From assembly GCA_017526745.1 (NCBI GenBank), contig JAFXQX010000025.1:1-64000 (forward strand): a DNA stretch of 64,000 nt. Direction: 5' to 3'. Source of the stretch: Lachnospiraceae bacterium (GTDB lineage Bacteria > Bacillota > Clostridia > Lachnospirales > Lachnospiraceae). The notes beneath the pieces were generated by a model. That model ran no database searches, was not told the DNA's origin, and worked only from the letters and a program-made list of their open reading frames with translations. Each line of letters starts with the position of its first letter. Within the stretch, counting starts at the first letter, position 1. Position numbers and translations under genes: made by a program. This document shows, one piece after another, positions 17,569 to 27,195 of this stretch.

Positions 17569-19218
17569 ATGTCTGAACAGTTTGATAAAAATGACAACAG
17601 CGTAAGTGCCAGGGTATTGATCGTTGATGATATGCCGGTAAACCGGACCATATTATCGTCGATGCTGACGACCATGGGCATATCGTGTGACCTGGCAGCA
17701 AGCGGCAGCGAGTGTCTCGATATGTGCGTGGGCACTGCCTATGATCTGATACTTCTCGACCACCGTATGCCCGATATGGACGGCGTGGAAACCCTCATGC
17801 ACCTGAAGGAGATCTTCCGCAGGACGGGACATGATACGCCTGTTATATGCCATACGGTCGATGATGGAAAGAATTACATCAATCTCTATAAGGCAGCGGG
17901 CTTTGCTGATGTGCTGATCAAGCCTGCCGATCCCGGCAAGGTCATGATGATGCTGATGACCTATCTTCCGAACGGCGGCTTTACTCTTCCCGAGGAGGAA
18001 GAGAAGAAGCTGCATGCGGAAGCGGAGCTGGCATCGCTTCCCGACTGGCTGAAAACTGTTCCGAAGCTCGATCTTATGTCCGGTATCAGTCACTGCGAGA
18101 CTGCAACGGAGTATCTTGATGCACTTGCGACCTTTACGGGATCCATTCGGGAAAAATCAGACGATATCGAACGTTTCCTTAAGGAAGAAAACTGGCCGAT
18201 GTATCTGCTCCGTGTCCATTCGCTAAAGAGTGTGGCAAGACTTGTGGGTGCTGACAGCCTTGCAGATAAGGCAGCTGATCTTGAATATGCGGGAGAACAG
18301 GGCGAATATGCTCTTGTATATGCGCTTACACCTGCAATGATAGAAGAGTACCGCAGCTTTTCCGGAAAGCTTGAACGTCTTGGTACGAGCCAGGAGACCC
18401 AAGCACCCGCTTCGCGATCGATACTGTTTATAGGAGATGATAACGGGGTTGTCGTAAGGGGTATCACCAAAGCACTCGAGGACGAGGATTTTCGCGTGAT
18501 ACACGTGAAGGACATTCCCGAAGTGATCTTAAATCACCGCGCCGATTCGGATCTTCTGATCTATTATCCGTCGGGCGACAACGACCATATCAGATCGGTC
18601 ACAACGATGCTTGCGGAGATGTGCCGCGATGATGATAAGACGCTGTGCATTGCGGGTGATCCTCTTGATATCGAGGCGGCAAAAGATATACATGACAGTG
18701 ATGCGATATGTGCGACCTATCCGAGGCCGATCAATCTTGATAAGATGGCGGCGGACATGCTGGGTTATTTCTACATGCACTCCGGAAACGACAGAATGCG
18801 CACTATACTCGTGATCGATGACGATCCGGATTTCTTACATATTATCAAGAGATGGCTGTCGGAATCCTTTACCGTGGACTGCTCACATTCGGGTGCCGCA
18901 GCTCTTGCATATCTTGACAGAAAGCGACCTGACCTGATATTGCTTGATTATGAAATGCCGGGAATGAACGGAGAGCAGGTCATGCAGAGGATCCGCTCCA
19001 ACCCTTCGAATGACAGGGTGCCGATCGTCTTTCTGACCGGCAAGAATGATAAGGAAGGTGTCCTTAAGATCCTCGAGCAGCGTCCTGACGGATATCTGCT
19101 CAAGTCAATGCCGCGTGAAGAACTGCTCGATTCGCTTCACGAATTCTTCGAACAAAGTGCTGCTTCCTTTTCAATGAGTGCTGCAAATTCCTCTGCCGGA
19201 AGCGGCTTGGAGAAATAG
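17569..19218 (+). CDS. Multi-domain response regulator REC-Hpt-pseudoREC-REC
   Basis: The 549-aa protein has four modules. Residues about 15-130 are a receiver (LIVDDMPVN, phospho-site LLDHRMP). About 150-255 is an Hpt bundle (LLRVHSLKSVARLVGA). About 283-385 is receiver-like but lacks the phospho-Asp (LLIYYPSG at that position). About 410-530 is a complete receiver (LVIDDDPD, LLDYEMP, FLTGKND). There is no DNA-binding or enzymatic output, so it is a relay or adaptor hub. Its last 82 bases overlap the end of the convergent REC-GGDEF-EAL gene. The adjacent, divergent kinase and Hpt genes make a shared pathway likely. Confidence 0.87.
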   Translation: MSEQFDKNDNSVSARVLIVDDMPVNRTILSSMLTTMGISCDLAASGSECLDMCVGTAYDLILLDHRMPDMDGVETLMHLKEIFRRTGHDTPVICHTVDDGKNYINLYKAAGFADVLIKPADPGKVMMMLMTYLPNGGFTLPEEEEKKLHAEAELASLPDWLKTVPKLDLMSGISHCETATEYLDALATFTGSIREKSDDIERFLKEENWPMYLLRVHSLKSVARLVGADSLADKAADLEYAGEQGEYALVYALTPAMIEEYRSFSGKLERLGTSQETQAPASRSILFIGDDNGVVVRGITKALEDEDFRVIHVKDIPEVILNHRADSDLLIYYPSGDNDHIRSVTTMLAEMCRDDDKTLCIAGDPLDIEAAKDIHDSDAICATYPRPINLDKMAADMLGYFYMHSGNDRMRTILVIDDDPDFLHIIKRWLSESFTVDCSHSGAAALAYLDRKRPDLILLDYEMPGMNGEQVMQRIRSNPSNDRVPIVFLTGKNDKEGVLKILEQRPDGYLLKSMPREELLDSLHEFFEQSAASFSMSAANSSAGSGLEK

Positions 19219-20843
19219 TATCCCTGGATTATCTCGCATCCCATTTCACGAAGCTTGTCATACTGTGCCTGTTCCTCAACGCCTTCGGCAACGACCGGGA
19301 CGTTTAAGAATCTTGAGATATCCATTACAAGCTCACACAGTTTCAGGCTCTTTTCGTCCTTGAGCATGTATCTGACAAACTGCATGTCCATCTTGAGGAC
19401 ATCGATCGGGATCGTCGTGAGCATATTAAGCGATGAATAGCCCGATCCGAAATCGTCCATCTCGATCCTGAATCCATCCCTTCTTAAGTCATTTACCACT
19501 TCGATAAGACGCGATGCGTTATCGGAATATGCGCTTTCGGTTATCTCCAGGAACAGATCGGCTGTGGAAAGCGAATTCTTTTTCAGTATTCCCAGAAGCC
19601 TGTCTTCAATGTCGGGATCGTATATATCGATCCTGGATACATTGACGGAGACCGGGACGGTGATCCCGTATGATCTTCGCCATTCGGCGACCCGGGATGC
19701 CGCCTGCTCCCAGACGAACCTGTCGAGCTTCTGTACGAGGCCGTTACCTTCGAACAAGGGGATAAAATCACCGGGGCTGATCATTCCGAGAGACGGATGG
19801 CGCCAGCGAATGAGGGCTTCCGCACTGCGAAGTACCGGCCGGTCGCCCTGTATACCGTATTTGGGCTGGTAGAATACGACAAAATCACCGTTTTCAAGAG
19901 ATGAATCTATATCCTGTATGAGCCGTGCGTGATACAGCTGCCTGTCATGAAGCTTGCTGTCATAATACGCCAACTGTCCGGTGTAGTCCCGCCTTAGGCT
20001 GTTGCAGGCAAGCTTTGCATGATCGAACCACTGCTCGCATGTATCGTTCTTATCGATCTCGTGGTTGACACCGATCCTGATCCTGATGTGGGCAGGAGAC
20101 AATGACAGGCCTCCCATCTCGCCGACGATCCTGTCGACAAGCTTCTGATAGTCATCCATCTGTGCATGGTAAATATAAAATGTGTCGGCGCTTGCCCTGC
20201 ACGCGAACCCGAAATTGTCCTCGAGCTCACGGGTGATAAGAGCGGCGAGCTTCTTCAGTATCCTGTCGCCTTCGCTTCTGCCGTATATCTCGTTGATCAG
20301 ATGGAAATGCTCGATGTCCATGACGATCGCATCCATCTTCGTGTCATTGAACTGCTCGAGCTGTCTGATATATTCGAAGAAAAAATCATTGGAATACAGT
20401 CCCGTAAGAGGATCGGTCTCAGCCGAATCGATGAGGTTCTTCTTCTCGTACAGATCGATGATCCTCTCGCATCTTGCCAGGATGACTTCGGGCATGTTGT
20501 AGGGCTTTTTTATAAAATCATCTGCCCCGGCACGTATGCTTGCGACCTCGGCTTCTTCTTCCTGTGTCATCACGATGATCGGAATGCCGGCAAGATCCGC
20601 ATCGGATCGGCATGCCTCAAGCACTTTTTGTCCGCCGAGCACCGGCATCAGAAGATCGAGGAGCATCAGCGAGAACGCACCCGGTTCTTTCCGAAGTGTA
20701 TCTATTGCCTGCTGTCCGTTTTCGGCATAAACGACATCATAGTCGTGGCTTAGCATGTTGCCAAGTATCTCGCGGTTTATCATCTCGTCGTCAACAACGA
20801 GGATTCGCCGCCTGACATTACTGTTACGTAGAATCTTTTCCAT
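19137..20843 (-). CDS. Response regulator with degenerate GGDEF and intact EAL (c-di-GMP phosphodiesterase)
   Basis: The 568-aa protein has a receiver (about 13-130, LVVDDEM, phospho-site LLDLLMP), a GGDEF-fold domain (about 140-300) and an EAL domain (about 320-560). The GGDEF motif is replaced (RASADTF), so cyclase activity is unlikely. The EAL domain keeps AEALIRWRHP, EITES, MDDFGSGYSSL, KMDMQF, VVAEGVE and QGYYFSKP, so hydrolysis of c-di-GMP is expected under control of the receiver. It converges with and overlaps the preceding gene. Confidence 0.9.
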   Translation of the reverse strand: MEKILRNSNVRRRILVVDDEMINREILGNMLSHDYDVVYAENGQQAIDTLRKEPGAFSLMLLDLLMPVLGGQKVLEACRSDADLAGIPIIVMTQEEEAEVASIRAGADDFIKKPYNMPEVILARCERIIDLYEKKNLIDSAETDPLTGLYSNDFFFEYIRQLEQFNDTKMDAIVMDIEHFHLINEIYGRSEGDRILKKLAALITRELEDNFGFACRASADTFYIYHAQMDDYQKLVDRIVGEMGGLSLSPAHIRIRIGVNHEIDKNDTCEQWFDHAKLACNSLRRDYTGQLAYYDSKLHDRQLYHARLIQDIDSSLENGDFVVFYQPKYGIQGDRPVLRSAEALIRWRHPSLGMISPGDFIPLFEGNGLVQKLDRFVWEQAASRVAEWRRSYGITVPVSVNVSRIDIYDPDIEDRLLGILKKNSLSTADLFLEITESAYSDNASRLIEVVNDLRRDGFRIEMDDFGSGYSSLNMLTTIPIDVLKMDMQFVRYMLKDEKSLKLCELVMDISRFLNVPVVAEGVEEQAQYDKLREMGCEIIQGYYFSKPLPAEEFAALIEKEAALCSKNS

Positions 20844-20965
20844 TTATCATTCCTCCGGGTACTGCCTTCAGATAATCATTTTACCATACTTTCGAAAGAG
20901 TAGTATTGATTATCCGATATCATAACGTATAAAATATATAGCACCGGTTTTTGCAGGAAGTGATC

Positions 20966-22297
20966 ATGAAGACAGATTATAAAAAGATAGGGCTCGTTGC
21001 CCTTCCGATAATCATACAGAATATAATCGATGCTGCGGTAAACAGTGCGGATGTTCTCATGCTCAACAGTGTGGGACAAAGCGCCATAAGTGCGGTTTCT
21101 CTTGCCCACAGTCTTGTCGGTATCATATTCATGTTCCTGTACGGGATCGGGACAGGTATCGCGATGCTGGCTGCACAGTATTACGGAAAGGGTGACCTTA
21201 AGACAATAGAAAAGGTCGAGGGTATCGGCCTTCGGTTCACGCTTGGCATCGGGATGCTCGGAGCCATAGCCTGTATTACGATACCTCAGTATCTGATGAA
21301 GATATACACGTCCGATGCACAGCTTATCGAACTTGGAGCCAGGTACCTGATGTTCATAGCACCGGGGCTTATATTCTGGGCGATAAGCGCTGTCTATATG
21401 TCGATCCTCAGGTGCATAGAGCGCGTGGGGACAAGTACGATACTTGAGGCAACGGCGCTTGTATGTAATGTGTTCCTGAATGCTGTGTTTATCTTCGGAC
21501 TGTTCGGCGTCCCCAAGCTCGGAGTGATCGGTGTCGGGCTAGCAACGACGATCAGCAGGTTCATACAACTTACGGGGTGCGTTATCGTATCGTCGAAGGC
21601 GCCGGGTGTGAAGCTGACATTTCGTACTATGTTCGAGAAAAATCCCCTGCTTCAGAAGGATTTTATCAGCATGGCGCTTCCGGCTATCGCAAACGATCTG
21701 TCGTGGTCCATCGCATTTTCCATGTATTCCGTGATACTCGGGCACATGGATTCAGATGCGGTTGCCGCATACTCGATCGTAAATGTGGTAAGAAACCTCG
21801 GCACGGTGCTCTGCTACGGCGTTGCATCGGCCAGCGGCATCATCGTCGGACAGATCCTCGGAAGCGATGATATAGATGGCGGCATCAAAATGGGGCACAC
21901 TTTTCTGCGACTGTCCGTGATAGCCGGTATCATAGGCGGTCTGATAGTGCTTGCCATTGCGCCGTTTGCCACCGGACATGCTGATTTTACGCCGCAGGCG
22001 CTCGATTATCTGTGGTTCATGCTGATGATCAATACGTATTATGTGCTGGGAACTGCGGTGAACACCACGCTTATCGCGGGCGTTTTCAGAGCGGGCGGAG
22101 ACAGCAGGTTCGGATTCATATGCGATACGATAGATATGTGGGTATATGCGGTGCCGCTCGGATTTCTTGCGGCATTTGTGTTCAAGCTTCCGATCAAGGT
22201 CGTATATTTCCTGCTGTGCACAGACGAATTCGTCAAGTGGCCGTGGGTACTGAAGAACTTCTACAGCCATAAGTGGGCGAAGAACATCACGAGATAG
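20966..22297 (+). CDS. MATE-family multidrug/organic cation exporter
   Basis: The 443-aa protein has about 12 membrane helices. It opens with VALPIIIQNIIDAAVNSADVLMLNSVG, the typical N-terminal MATE signature, and repeats the pattern in its second half (MALPAIANDLSWSIAFSMYSVILG). The ATG at 20966 has CAGGAAG upstream; a TTG five codons earlier overlaps that ribosome site. It would expel drugs or metabolites in exchange for Na+ or H+. It ends 31 bases before the convergent araC-type gene and shows no clear link to its neighbours. Confidence 0.9.
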   Translation: MKTDYKKIGLVALPIIIQNIIDAAVNSADVLMLNSVGQSAISAVSLAHSLVGIIFMFLYGIGTGIAMLAAQYYGKGDLKTIEKVEGIGLRFTLGIGMLGAIACITIPQYLMKIYTSDAQLIELGARYLMFIAPGLIFWAISAVYMSILRCIERVGTSTILEATALVCNVFLNAVFIFGLFGVPKLGVIGVGLATTISRFIQLTGCVIVSSKAPGVKLTFRTMFEKNPLLQKDFISMALPAIANDLSWSIAFSMYSVILGHMDSDAVAAYSIVNVVRNLGTVLCYGVASASGIIVGQILGSDDIDGGIKMGHTFLRLSVIAGIIGGLIVLAIAPFATGHADFTPQALDYLWFMLMINTYYVLGTAVNTTLIAGVFRAGGDSRFGFICDTIDMWVYAVPLGFLAAFVFKLPIKVVYFLLCTDEFVKWPWVLKNFYSHKWAKNITR

Positions 22298-22327
22298 GAC
22301 GCGTCTGCAGGTCTTGCGTGGAGTGGT

Positions 22328-23203
22328 TTATTTTTGCGCCTCGACCATGATCGTTCCGGAAGGACTGCTTGCTGAGGAAGCAGTCTTTCTGTACTCGGAA
22401 GGAGAAGAGCCGAAATGCCGCTTGAAAGCCTTGGAAAACGTGAAGGTGTCGTTGTATCCGACGTTTGATGCGATCATGTTTACGCTTGTTGTCTCATCGG
22501 AAAGCATGCGGGCTGCCATCTTCATCCTGTATGTAAGAAGATACTCTTGAAGCGAATATCCCGTCGCCTCCTTGAACAGACGCGTCAGATAACTGCGGTT
22601 CAGCCCGAGAGACATGGCGATCGTATCTATCTTGATAGGCTCCGAGTACTTGAGCTGAATGTAATTGATGACATTTCTGACATAGGTCAGCGAGTTGTTC
22701 TGCTCCTTTTCCTCGCGGGCGGAAGAGTTCTCGATCATGTAATCGCATATCTTGTACAGATTCCCGACACAGTAATACTGCCGTTTATAGTGCTTTAATA
22801 TATCCATTGCAAGGTCTTCTATGATCTTGTGGTGGTCAAGCGGCGTGTAAACGGGATGCTCGGGCGTAAGGCCGGCTTCCTTAAGTATCATCGGGATCTT
22901 CGGACCGCCTATGTGGAACCATATATACTCCCACGGCTCGTCCTTATCGGCCTGGTAAAACGTCCGCACGCCGTCCGGGATGAGAAACACCTGATGCTTG
23001 CCGATGTTATACTGCCGGCCGTTGAGTCTGATCATTCCCTTTCCGCTTAAGATAAAGTGCAGTATGATCCTGTTCTTTACAAAATGCTCATACGAATACA
23101 GAGGCTCGCACTTGTTCCTTCCCACCTCATACAGATAGAAATCATCCGAATCCTCGTAGTTGACGAATTTGCAAAAATCACATCCCTCAAGCTTTGCTGC
23201 CAT
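22328..23203 (-). CDS. AraC-family regulator of the alpha-galactoside locus
   Basis: The 291-aa protein has an N-terminal cupin-like sugar-sensing domain (about 20-150, RIILHFILSGKGMIRLNGRQY) and a C-terminal pair of helix-turn-helix motifs (about 185-285, LGLNRSYLTRLFKEATGYSLQEYL and VGYNDTFTFSKAFKRHFGSSPSEYR). The layout matches MsmR/RafR-type activators. It is divergent from the GH36 gene and separated by 170 bases containing a repeated box, so activation of the alpha-galactoside operon is the likely role. Confidence 0.87.
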   Translation of the reverse strand: MAAKLEGCDFCKFVNYEDSDDFYLYEVGRNKCEPLYSYEHFVKNRIILHFILSGKGMIRLNGRQYNIGKHQVFLIPDGVRTFYQADKDEPWEYIWFHIGGPKIPMILKEAGLTPEHPVYTPLDHHKIIEDLAMDILKHYKRQYYCVGNLYKICDYMIENSSAREEKEQNNSLTYVRNVINYIQLKYSEPIKIDTIAMSLGLNRSYLTRLFKEATGYSLQEYLLTYRMKMAARMLSDETTSVNMIASNVGYNDTFTFSKAFKRHFGSSPSEYRKTASSASSPSGTIMVEAQK

Positions 23204-23257
23204 AAGCTATACCTTCCTTTTATCCCATATATATAACATGGATTGTCAAAAATCAAG

Positions 23258-23280
23258 TCACAATTTGACATGAAGTGTTC
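23258..23280 (+). promoter_or_regulatory. Shared 23-bp box upstream of the first GH36 gene
   Basis: TCACAATTTGACAT-G-AA-GTG-TTC recurs with few changes at 25578-25600 before the sugar-binding protein gene. TTGACA inside it could be a -35 element or part of a regulator site. A mirrored TGTCAA at 23244-23249 makes an inverted pair with it, consistent with control of both divergent genes. Confidence 0.5.
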
Positions 23281-23373
23281 GCGCTATGACATGGGGCGCG
23301 AAACGTTTTAGGGATATACTTGTAATACCCTGAACCGATCATAATTTGATTTGATGCATGAAAGGTTTTTTAA

Positions 23374-25575
23374 ATGGACATAATTTGGCACAGCAAATCA
23401 AAGCATTTTCATTTATTCAATGAAAAGATCAGCTATATCATGGGCGTTACGCCGCTCGGAGACCTCGGAGGGATCTATTTCGGCAGACGTATCCATGATA
23501 AGGATGATATGTCTTATGCTTACAACCGCTTCACACTTCCCAACGTTGTGGTGGATCCCGATACAGAGTCATATTCGATGGAATTAAACCTTCAGGAGTA
23601 TCCGTGCTATGGCACAACCGATTTCGGAACGTGCGCCTATGAGACCGAGCTTTCAAACGGATCGAAGATAAGCTCGTTTGTTTACAAGGATCACAGGATC
23701 TATGAGGGCAAGACGAGTATCAAGGGACTTCCGGCCACATACGCCGATGATGACGAGGCCATGACCCTCGAGGTATATCTTGAGGACGAAGTGGCAAAGC
23801 TGACACTTACCATGTCATATACGATCTTCGAAAACTACCCTGTAGTTGCAAGACATGCGGCGTTTACGAACAACGGGGCGACAAGGGTAAAGCTTGCAAG
23901 GGCGCTTTCAGCATGCCTTGATCTTCCCGACCAGGATTATGAATGGATACAGTTTTCGGGCGCATGGGCAAGAGAGAGGATGCCTGTTGTCAGGAAGATA
24001 TCCGAAGGAGCGCTTTCGATCGAGAGCAGGCGAGGTATATCATCTGCCAACCAGAATCCGTTTGTTATCATCAAGAGGCCGCAGACAGACGAAGAGCGCG
24101 GAGAAGCGATCGGAATGTCGCTTGTTTACAGCGGGAACTTTATCGCCAAGGCAGAATGCGATACGTTCGGACGAACAAGGCTTCTTATGGGTATCAATCC
24201 CGATATGTTCGCATGGCCGCTTGAAAAGGGCGCCACATTCGAGACTCCGGAGGCCTTGATAGCGCACACATGTGAAGGATTGGGAGACCTCAGCCGCACA
24301 TTCCACGACCTTTATAACAATAACCTCATAAGAGGCAAGTGGAAGAATACGGCAAGACCGATACTTAACAATAACTGGGAAGCCACCTTCATGGATTTTG
24401 ATGAGGACAAGATCCTTAAGATCGCGAAGAAAGCGGCGGATGCCGGTGTTGAGCTGTTTGTCCTCGATGACGGATGGTTTGGCAAGAGGAATGATGATAC
24501 GGCGGGCCTGGGCGACTGGACGGAAAATCCCGCCAAGCTTCCGCAGGGTATCGCGGGACTTGCCCGGAAGATCAACGCTTTGGGCATGAAGTTCGGTTTC
24601 TGGATCGAGCCCGAAATGGTCAATCCCGACAGCGATCTTTACAGAAGGCATCCCGACTGGGCTCTTGCAACTCCGGGGAGAAAATCATCCCTCGGACGTC
24701 ACCAGCTTGTGCTTGATTTTTCACGGGAAGAAGTTGTCGACTGCATCTACGGCATGCTCAAAAAGGTGCTCGAAGGTGCACCTGTGAGTTATATCAAGTG
24801 GGATATGAACCGCTCGCTTACGGAGGTTTTCTCAAATGCATATCCCGCGGATGAGCAGGGAACCGTCTACCACAGATATGTACTGGGTGTATACAGCCTG
24901 TATGAGCGGCTGACAGGTGATTTTCCCGATATCCTGTTTGAATCATGCTCATCGGGCGGCAACCGTTATGATGCCGGAATGCTCTACTACGCTCCTCAGA
25001 CATGGTGCTCGGATAATACCGATGCGATCGACAGGATAAGGATCCAGTACGGTACATCATTCGGTTACCCCATATCCTCGATTGGCGCGCACGTATCGGC
25101 ATCCCCCAACCAGCAGACGGGAAGGAGCACACCGATCTCGACACGTGCGAATGTCGCATACTTCGGAACATTCGGATATGAGCTCGATCTTAACAAGCTC
25201 AGTGATGAAGAGTTTGCCGAGGTTAAAGAGCAGATAAAGTTCATGAAGGAAAACCGGGAACTTCTGCAGTTCGGCTCATTCTACAGGCTCAGATCTCCTT
25301 TTGAGAATGACCAGGCCTCGTGGATGGTCGTATCAAAGGACAGGAAGAAGGCGATCTTCGCACTCTACTGCATGAGATCTAACGTCAATCAGCTGCCGGG
25401 ATATTTGAGGCTGTCCGGACTTGATCCCGACAGGAGATATACGTTTGCAGGGCAGATGTTCTACGGAGATGAGCTCATGAACCTGGGTGCAACGCTTAAA
25501 TTGCTCAACAAGAAGGCGCTTGCCACAGGACAGGATTTTGTTTCTTATATTGAAGTGATCGATGCCGTTGACTGA
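23374..25575 (+). CDS. Alpha-galactosidase, GH36 (first copy)
   Basis: The 733-aa protein has the full GH36 architecture: an N-terminal beta-sandwich, a central TIM barrel and a C-terminal beta domain. Barrel motifs include VELFVLDDGWFGKR, GFWIEPEMVNPDS, YIKWDMNR (nucleophile Asp477) and WCSDNTDA (acid/base Asp547). The length is that of classical bacterial enzymes that release galactose from melibiose, raffinose and stachyose. No signal peptide is seen, so it acts in the cytoplasm on sugars brought in by the downstream ABC transporter. Confidence 0.95.
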   Translation: MDIIWHSKSKHFHLFNEKISYIMGVTPLGDLGGIYFGRRIHDKDDMSYAYNRFTLPNVVVDPDTESYSMELNLQEYPCYGTTDFGTCAYETELSNGSKISSFVYKDHRIYEGKTSIKGLPATYADDDEAMTLEVYLEDEVAKLTLTMSYTIFENYPVVARHAAFTNNGATRVKLARALSACLDLPDQDYEWIQFSGAWARERMPVVRKISEGALSIESRRGISSANQNPFVIIKRPQTDEERGEAIGMSLVYSGNFIAKAECDTFGRTRLLMGINPDMFAWPLEKGATFETPEALIAHTCEGLGDLSRTFHDLYNNNLIRGKWKNTARPILNNNWEATFMDFDEDKILKIAKKAADAGVELFVLDDGWFGKRNDDTAGLGDWTENPAKLPQGIAGLARKINALGMKFGFWIEPEMVNPDSDLYRRHPDWALATPGRKSSLGRHQLVLDFSREEVVDCIYGMLKKVLEGAPVSYIKWDMNRSLTEVFSNAYPADEQGTVYHRYVLGVYSLYERLTGDFPDILFESCSSGGNRYDAGMLYYAPQTWCSDNTDAIDRIRIQYGTSFGYPISSIGAHVSASPNQQTGRSTPISTRANVAYFGTFGYELDLNKLSDEEFAEVKEQIKFMKENRELLQFGSFYRLRSPFENDQASWMVVSKDRKKAIFALYCMRSNVNQLPGYLRLSGLDPDRRYTFAGQMFYGDELMNLGATLKLLNKKALATGQDFVSYIEVIDAVD

Positions 25576-25577
25576 TA

Positions 25578-25612
25578 TCACAAATTGACATCAACACTTC
25601 ACGAAATACCAT
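25578..25612 (+). promoter_or_regulatory. Second copy of the shared box with promoter-like elements
   Basis: The 23-bp box (25578-25600) begins two bases after the GH36 stop codon. TTGACA (25585-25590) followed 16 bp later by TACCAT (25607-25612) could be a promoter for the binding-protein operon, giving it separate but co-regulated transcription. Confidence 0.45.
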
Positions 25613-25717
25613 ACCCAATGACCGCACGATCCGATATCATTAATACCGTAATCGTGATCGGTACAGGGAAAGACTACGGTTACTATTTAACAGGGATTTT
25701 TAACAGGAGGAAAACGT

Positions 25718-27076
25718 ATGAAAAAGAAGGTAATTGCCATTATTCTCAGTGCCGTTACTGCAATCTCCATGATCGGTTGCGGCGGCGCAGCAGCTCCCGC
25801 AGCACCTGCGGCTGATGCGGCACCGGCAGCTGAAGAAGCAGCACCCGCCGAAGAGGCAGCTCCCGCTGAAGAAGCAGAGCCCACCAGCATCGGCAACAGT
25901 GTTGAAGGCGAACTGTCGATCACAATCTGGGATGAAGGACAGAGACCCGGACTGCAGGAGATCGTTGATGCATGGAGCGAGCAGTCAGGCGTTAAGGCAA
26001 CGATCCAGGTCGTTGACTGGAACAACTACTGGACACTGCTTGAAGCAGGCGCAACAGGCGGCGAGCTTCCCGATGTTTTCTGGATGCACTCAAACGTAGC
26101 CCAGAAGTACATGGAGAACGACATGCTCCTTGATCTTACAGACAAGATCAATTCAAGCGACAAGATCGATCTTAACAACTACTACGAAGGTATCGTAAAG
26201 CTTTACCAGTCTGACGGAAAGCAGTATGCGGTTCCGAAGGATATCGATACTATCGCTCTTTGGTACAACAAGACAATCTTCGATGAGATGGGCGTTCCTT
26301 ATCCCGATGACACATGGACATGGGATGATTTCAAGGCTAATGCCAAGAAGCTTACAAACGATGATCACTGGGGATATGCTATCGCTCCCGGTAACAACCA
26401 GGAAGGTTACTACAACACGATCTATTCAATGGGCGGATATGTTATCAGCGACGACAAGAAGAAGTCCGGAATGGATGATCCCAACAGCATCAAGGCTGTT
26501 CAGCTGTTCACAGACATGATCGCAGAAGGTTCTTGTCCTGACCTTGCAACTGTATCAGAGACAGCTCCCAACGAGCTCCTTTGCGCAGGCAAGACTGCAA
26601 TGTCGATCAACGGTTCATGGATGCTTGCAGGATACCGTGACAACGAGTATGCAGCAGCAAACTGTGACGTGGCAGTTCTTCCTTATACCAATTCACCTGA
26701 TGACCGCGTATCCATCTACAACGGACTCGGATGGGCAGCAGCAGCTAACGGCAAGAACACGGATGCAGCCTGGTCACTCATCGAGTACCTCGGCTCCAAG
26801 GAAGCTCAGCTCAAGCAGGCAGAACTCGGCGTTACGATGTCAGCATACAAGGGAACATCTGATGCATGGGTTAACAGCGTAAGCTGCTTCGACCTTAACG
26901 GCCACATGAAGATGCTTGATGCCAAACTCGTATTCAGACCTTACTCAAGAGATACGACAGTTTGGGAAGACATGATGATCGAGAAGCTTCAGGAAGCTTG
27001 GACAGATGCAAGCAAGACGGAAGCTGTCTGCAAGGATATCGCAGCTGAAATGAATGCGGATCTGGCAGAAGAATAA
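25718..27076 (+). CDS. ABC transporter sugar-binding lipoprotein (family 1)
   Basis: The 452-aa protein starts after AGGAGG with a lipoprotein signal (SMIGC, Cys at about 21). An Ala/Pro/Glu-rich linker (about 25-60) is followed by a periplasmic-binding-protein-like fold: LSITIWDEGQRPGLQEIVDAWSEQ, DVFWMHSNVAQKY, IDTIALWYNKTIFDEMGVPYPDDTWTWDDF and AWSLIEYLGSKEAQ. These match UgpB/MsmE-type proteins for oligosaccharides. It captures the sugar at the cell surface for the two permeases downstream. Alanine-rich codon use in the linker is normal for this class. Confidence 0.93.
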   Translation: MKKKVIAIILSAVTAISMIGCGGAAAPAAPAADAAPAAEEAAPAEEAAPAEEAEPTSIGNSVEGELSITIWDEGQRPGLQEIVDAWSEQSGVKATIQVVDWNNYWTLLEAGATGGELPDVFWMHSNVAQKYMENDMLLDLTDKINSSDKIDLNNYYEGIVKLYQSDGKQYAVPKDIDTIALWYNKTIFDEMGVPYPDDTWTWDDFKANAKKLTNDDHWGYAIAPGNNQEGYYNTIYSMGGYVISDDKKKSGMDDPNSIKAVQLFTDMIAEGSCPDLATVSETAPNELLCAGKTAMSINGSWMLAGYRDNEYAAANCDVAVLPYTNSPDDRVSIYNGLGWAAAANGKNTDAAWSLIEYLGSKEAQLKQAELGVTMSAYKGTSDAWVNSVSCFDLNGHMKMLDAKLVFRPYSRDTTVWEDMMIEKLQEAWTDASKTEAVCKDIAAEMNADLAEE

Positions 27077-27108
27077 GTATTAGTCAATCTGTCAAAATGA
27101 TATGATAT

Positions 27109-27150
27109 AAAGGGTGCATCAAGGGAAAAGCTGCCCGGGGTGCGCCCTTT
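27109..27150 (+). terminator. Intercistronic hairpin after the binding-protein gene
   Basis: A 9-bp stem AAAGGGTGC / GCGCCCTTT (one G-T pair) lies between the binding protein and the first permease, without a T-run. Such hairpins commonly stabilise the upstream message or reduce read-through, giving more binding protein than permease. Confidence 0.5.
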
Positions 27151-27195
27151 GCTTAAAGAATCACGGTTAGTTTTTTTGTTACGAAGGAGGATGCG

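Noticed and set aside
23301-23308. AAACGTTT as a LacI-family or CcpA operator upstream of the GH36 gene
   Set aside because: Only 8 bp of symmetry, it does not fit the cre consensus beyond the centre, and the adjacent regulator is of the AraC type.
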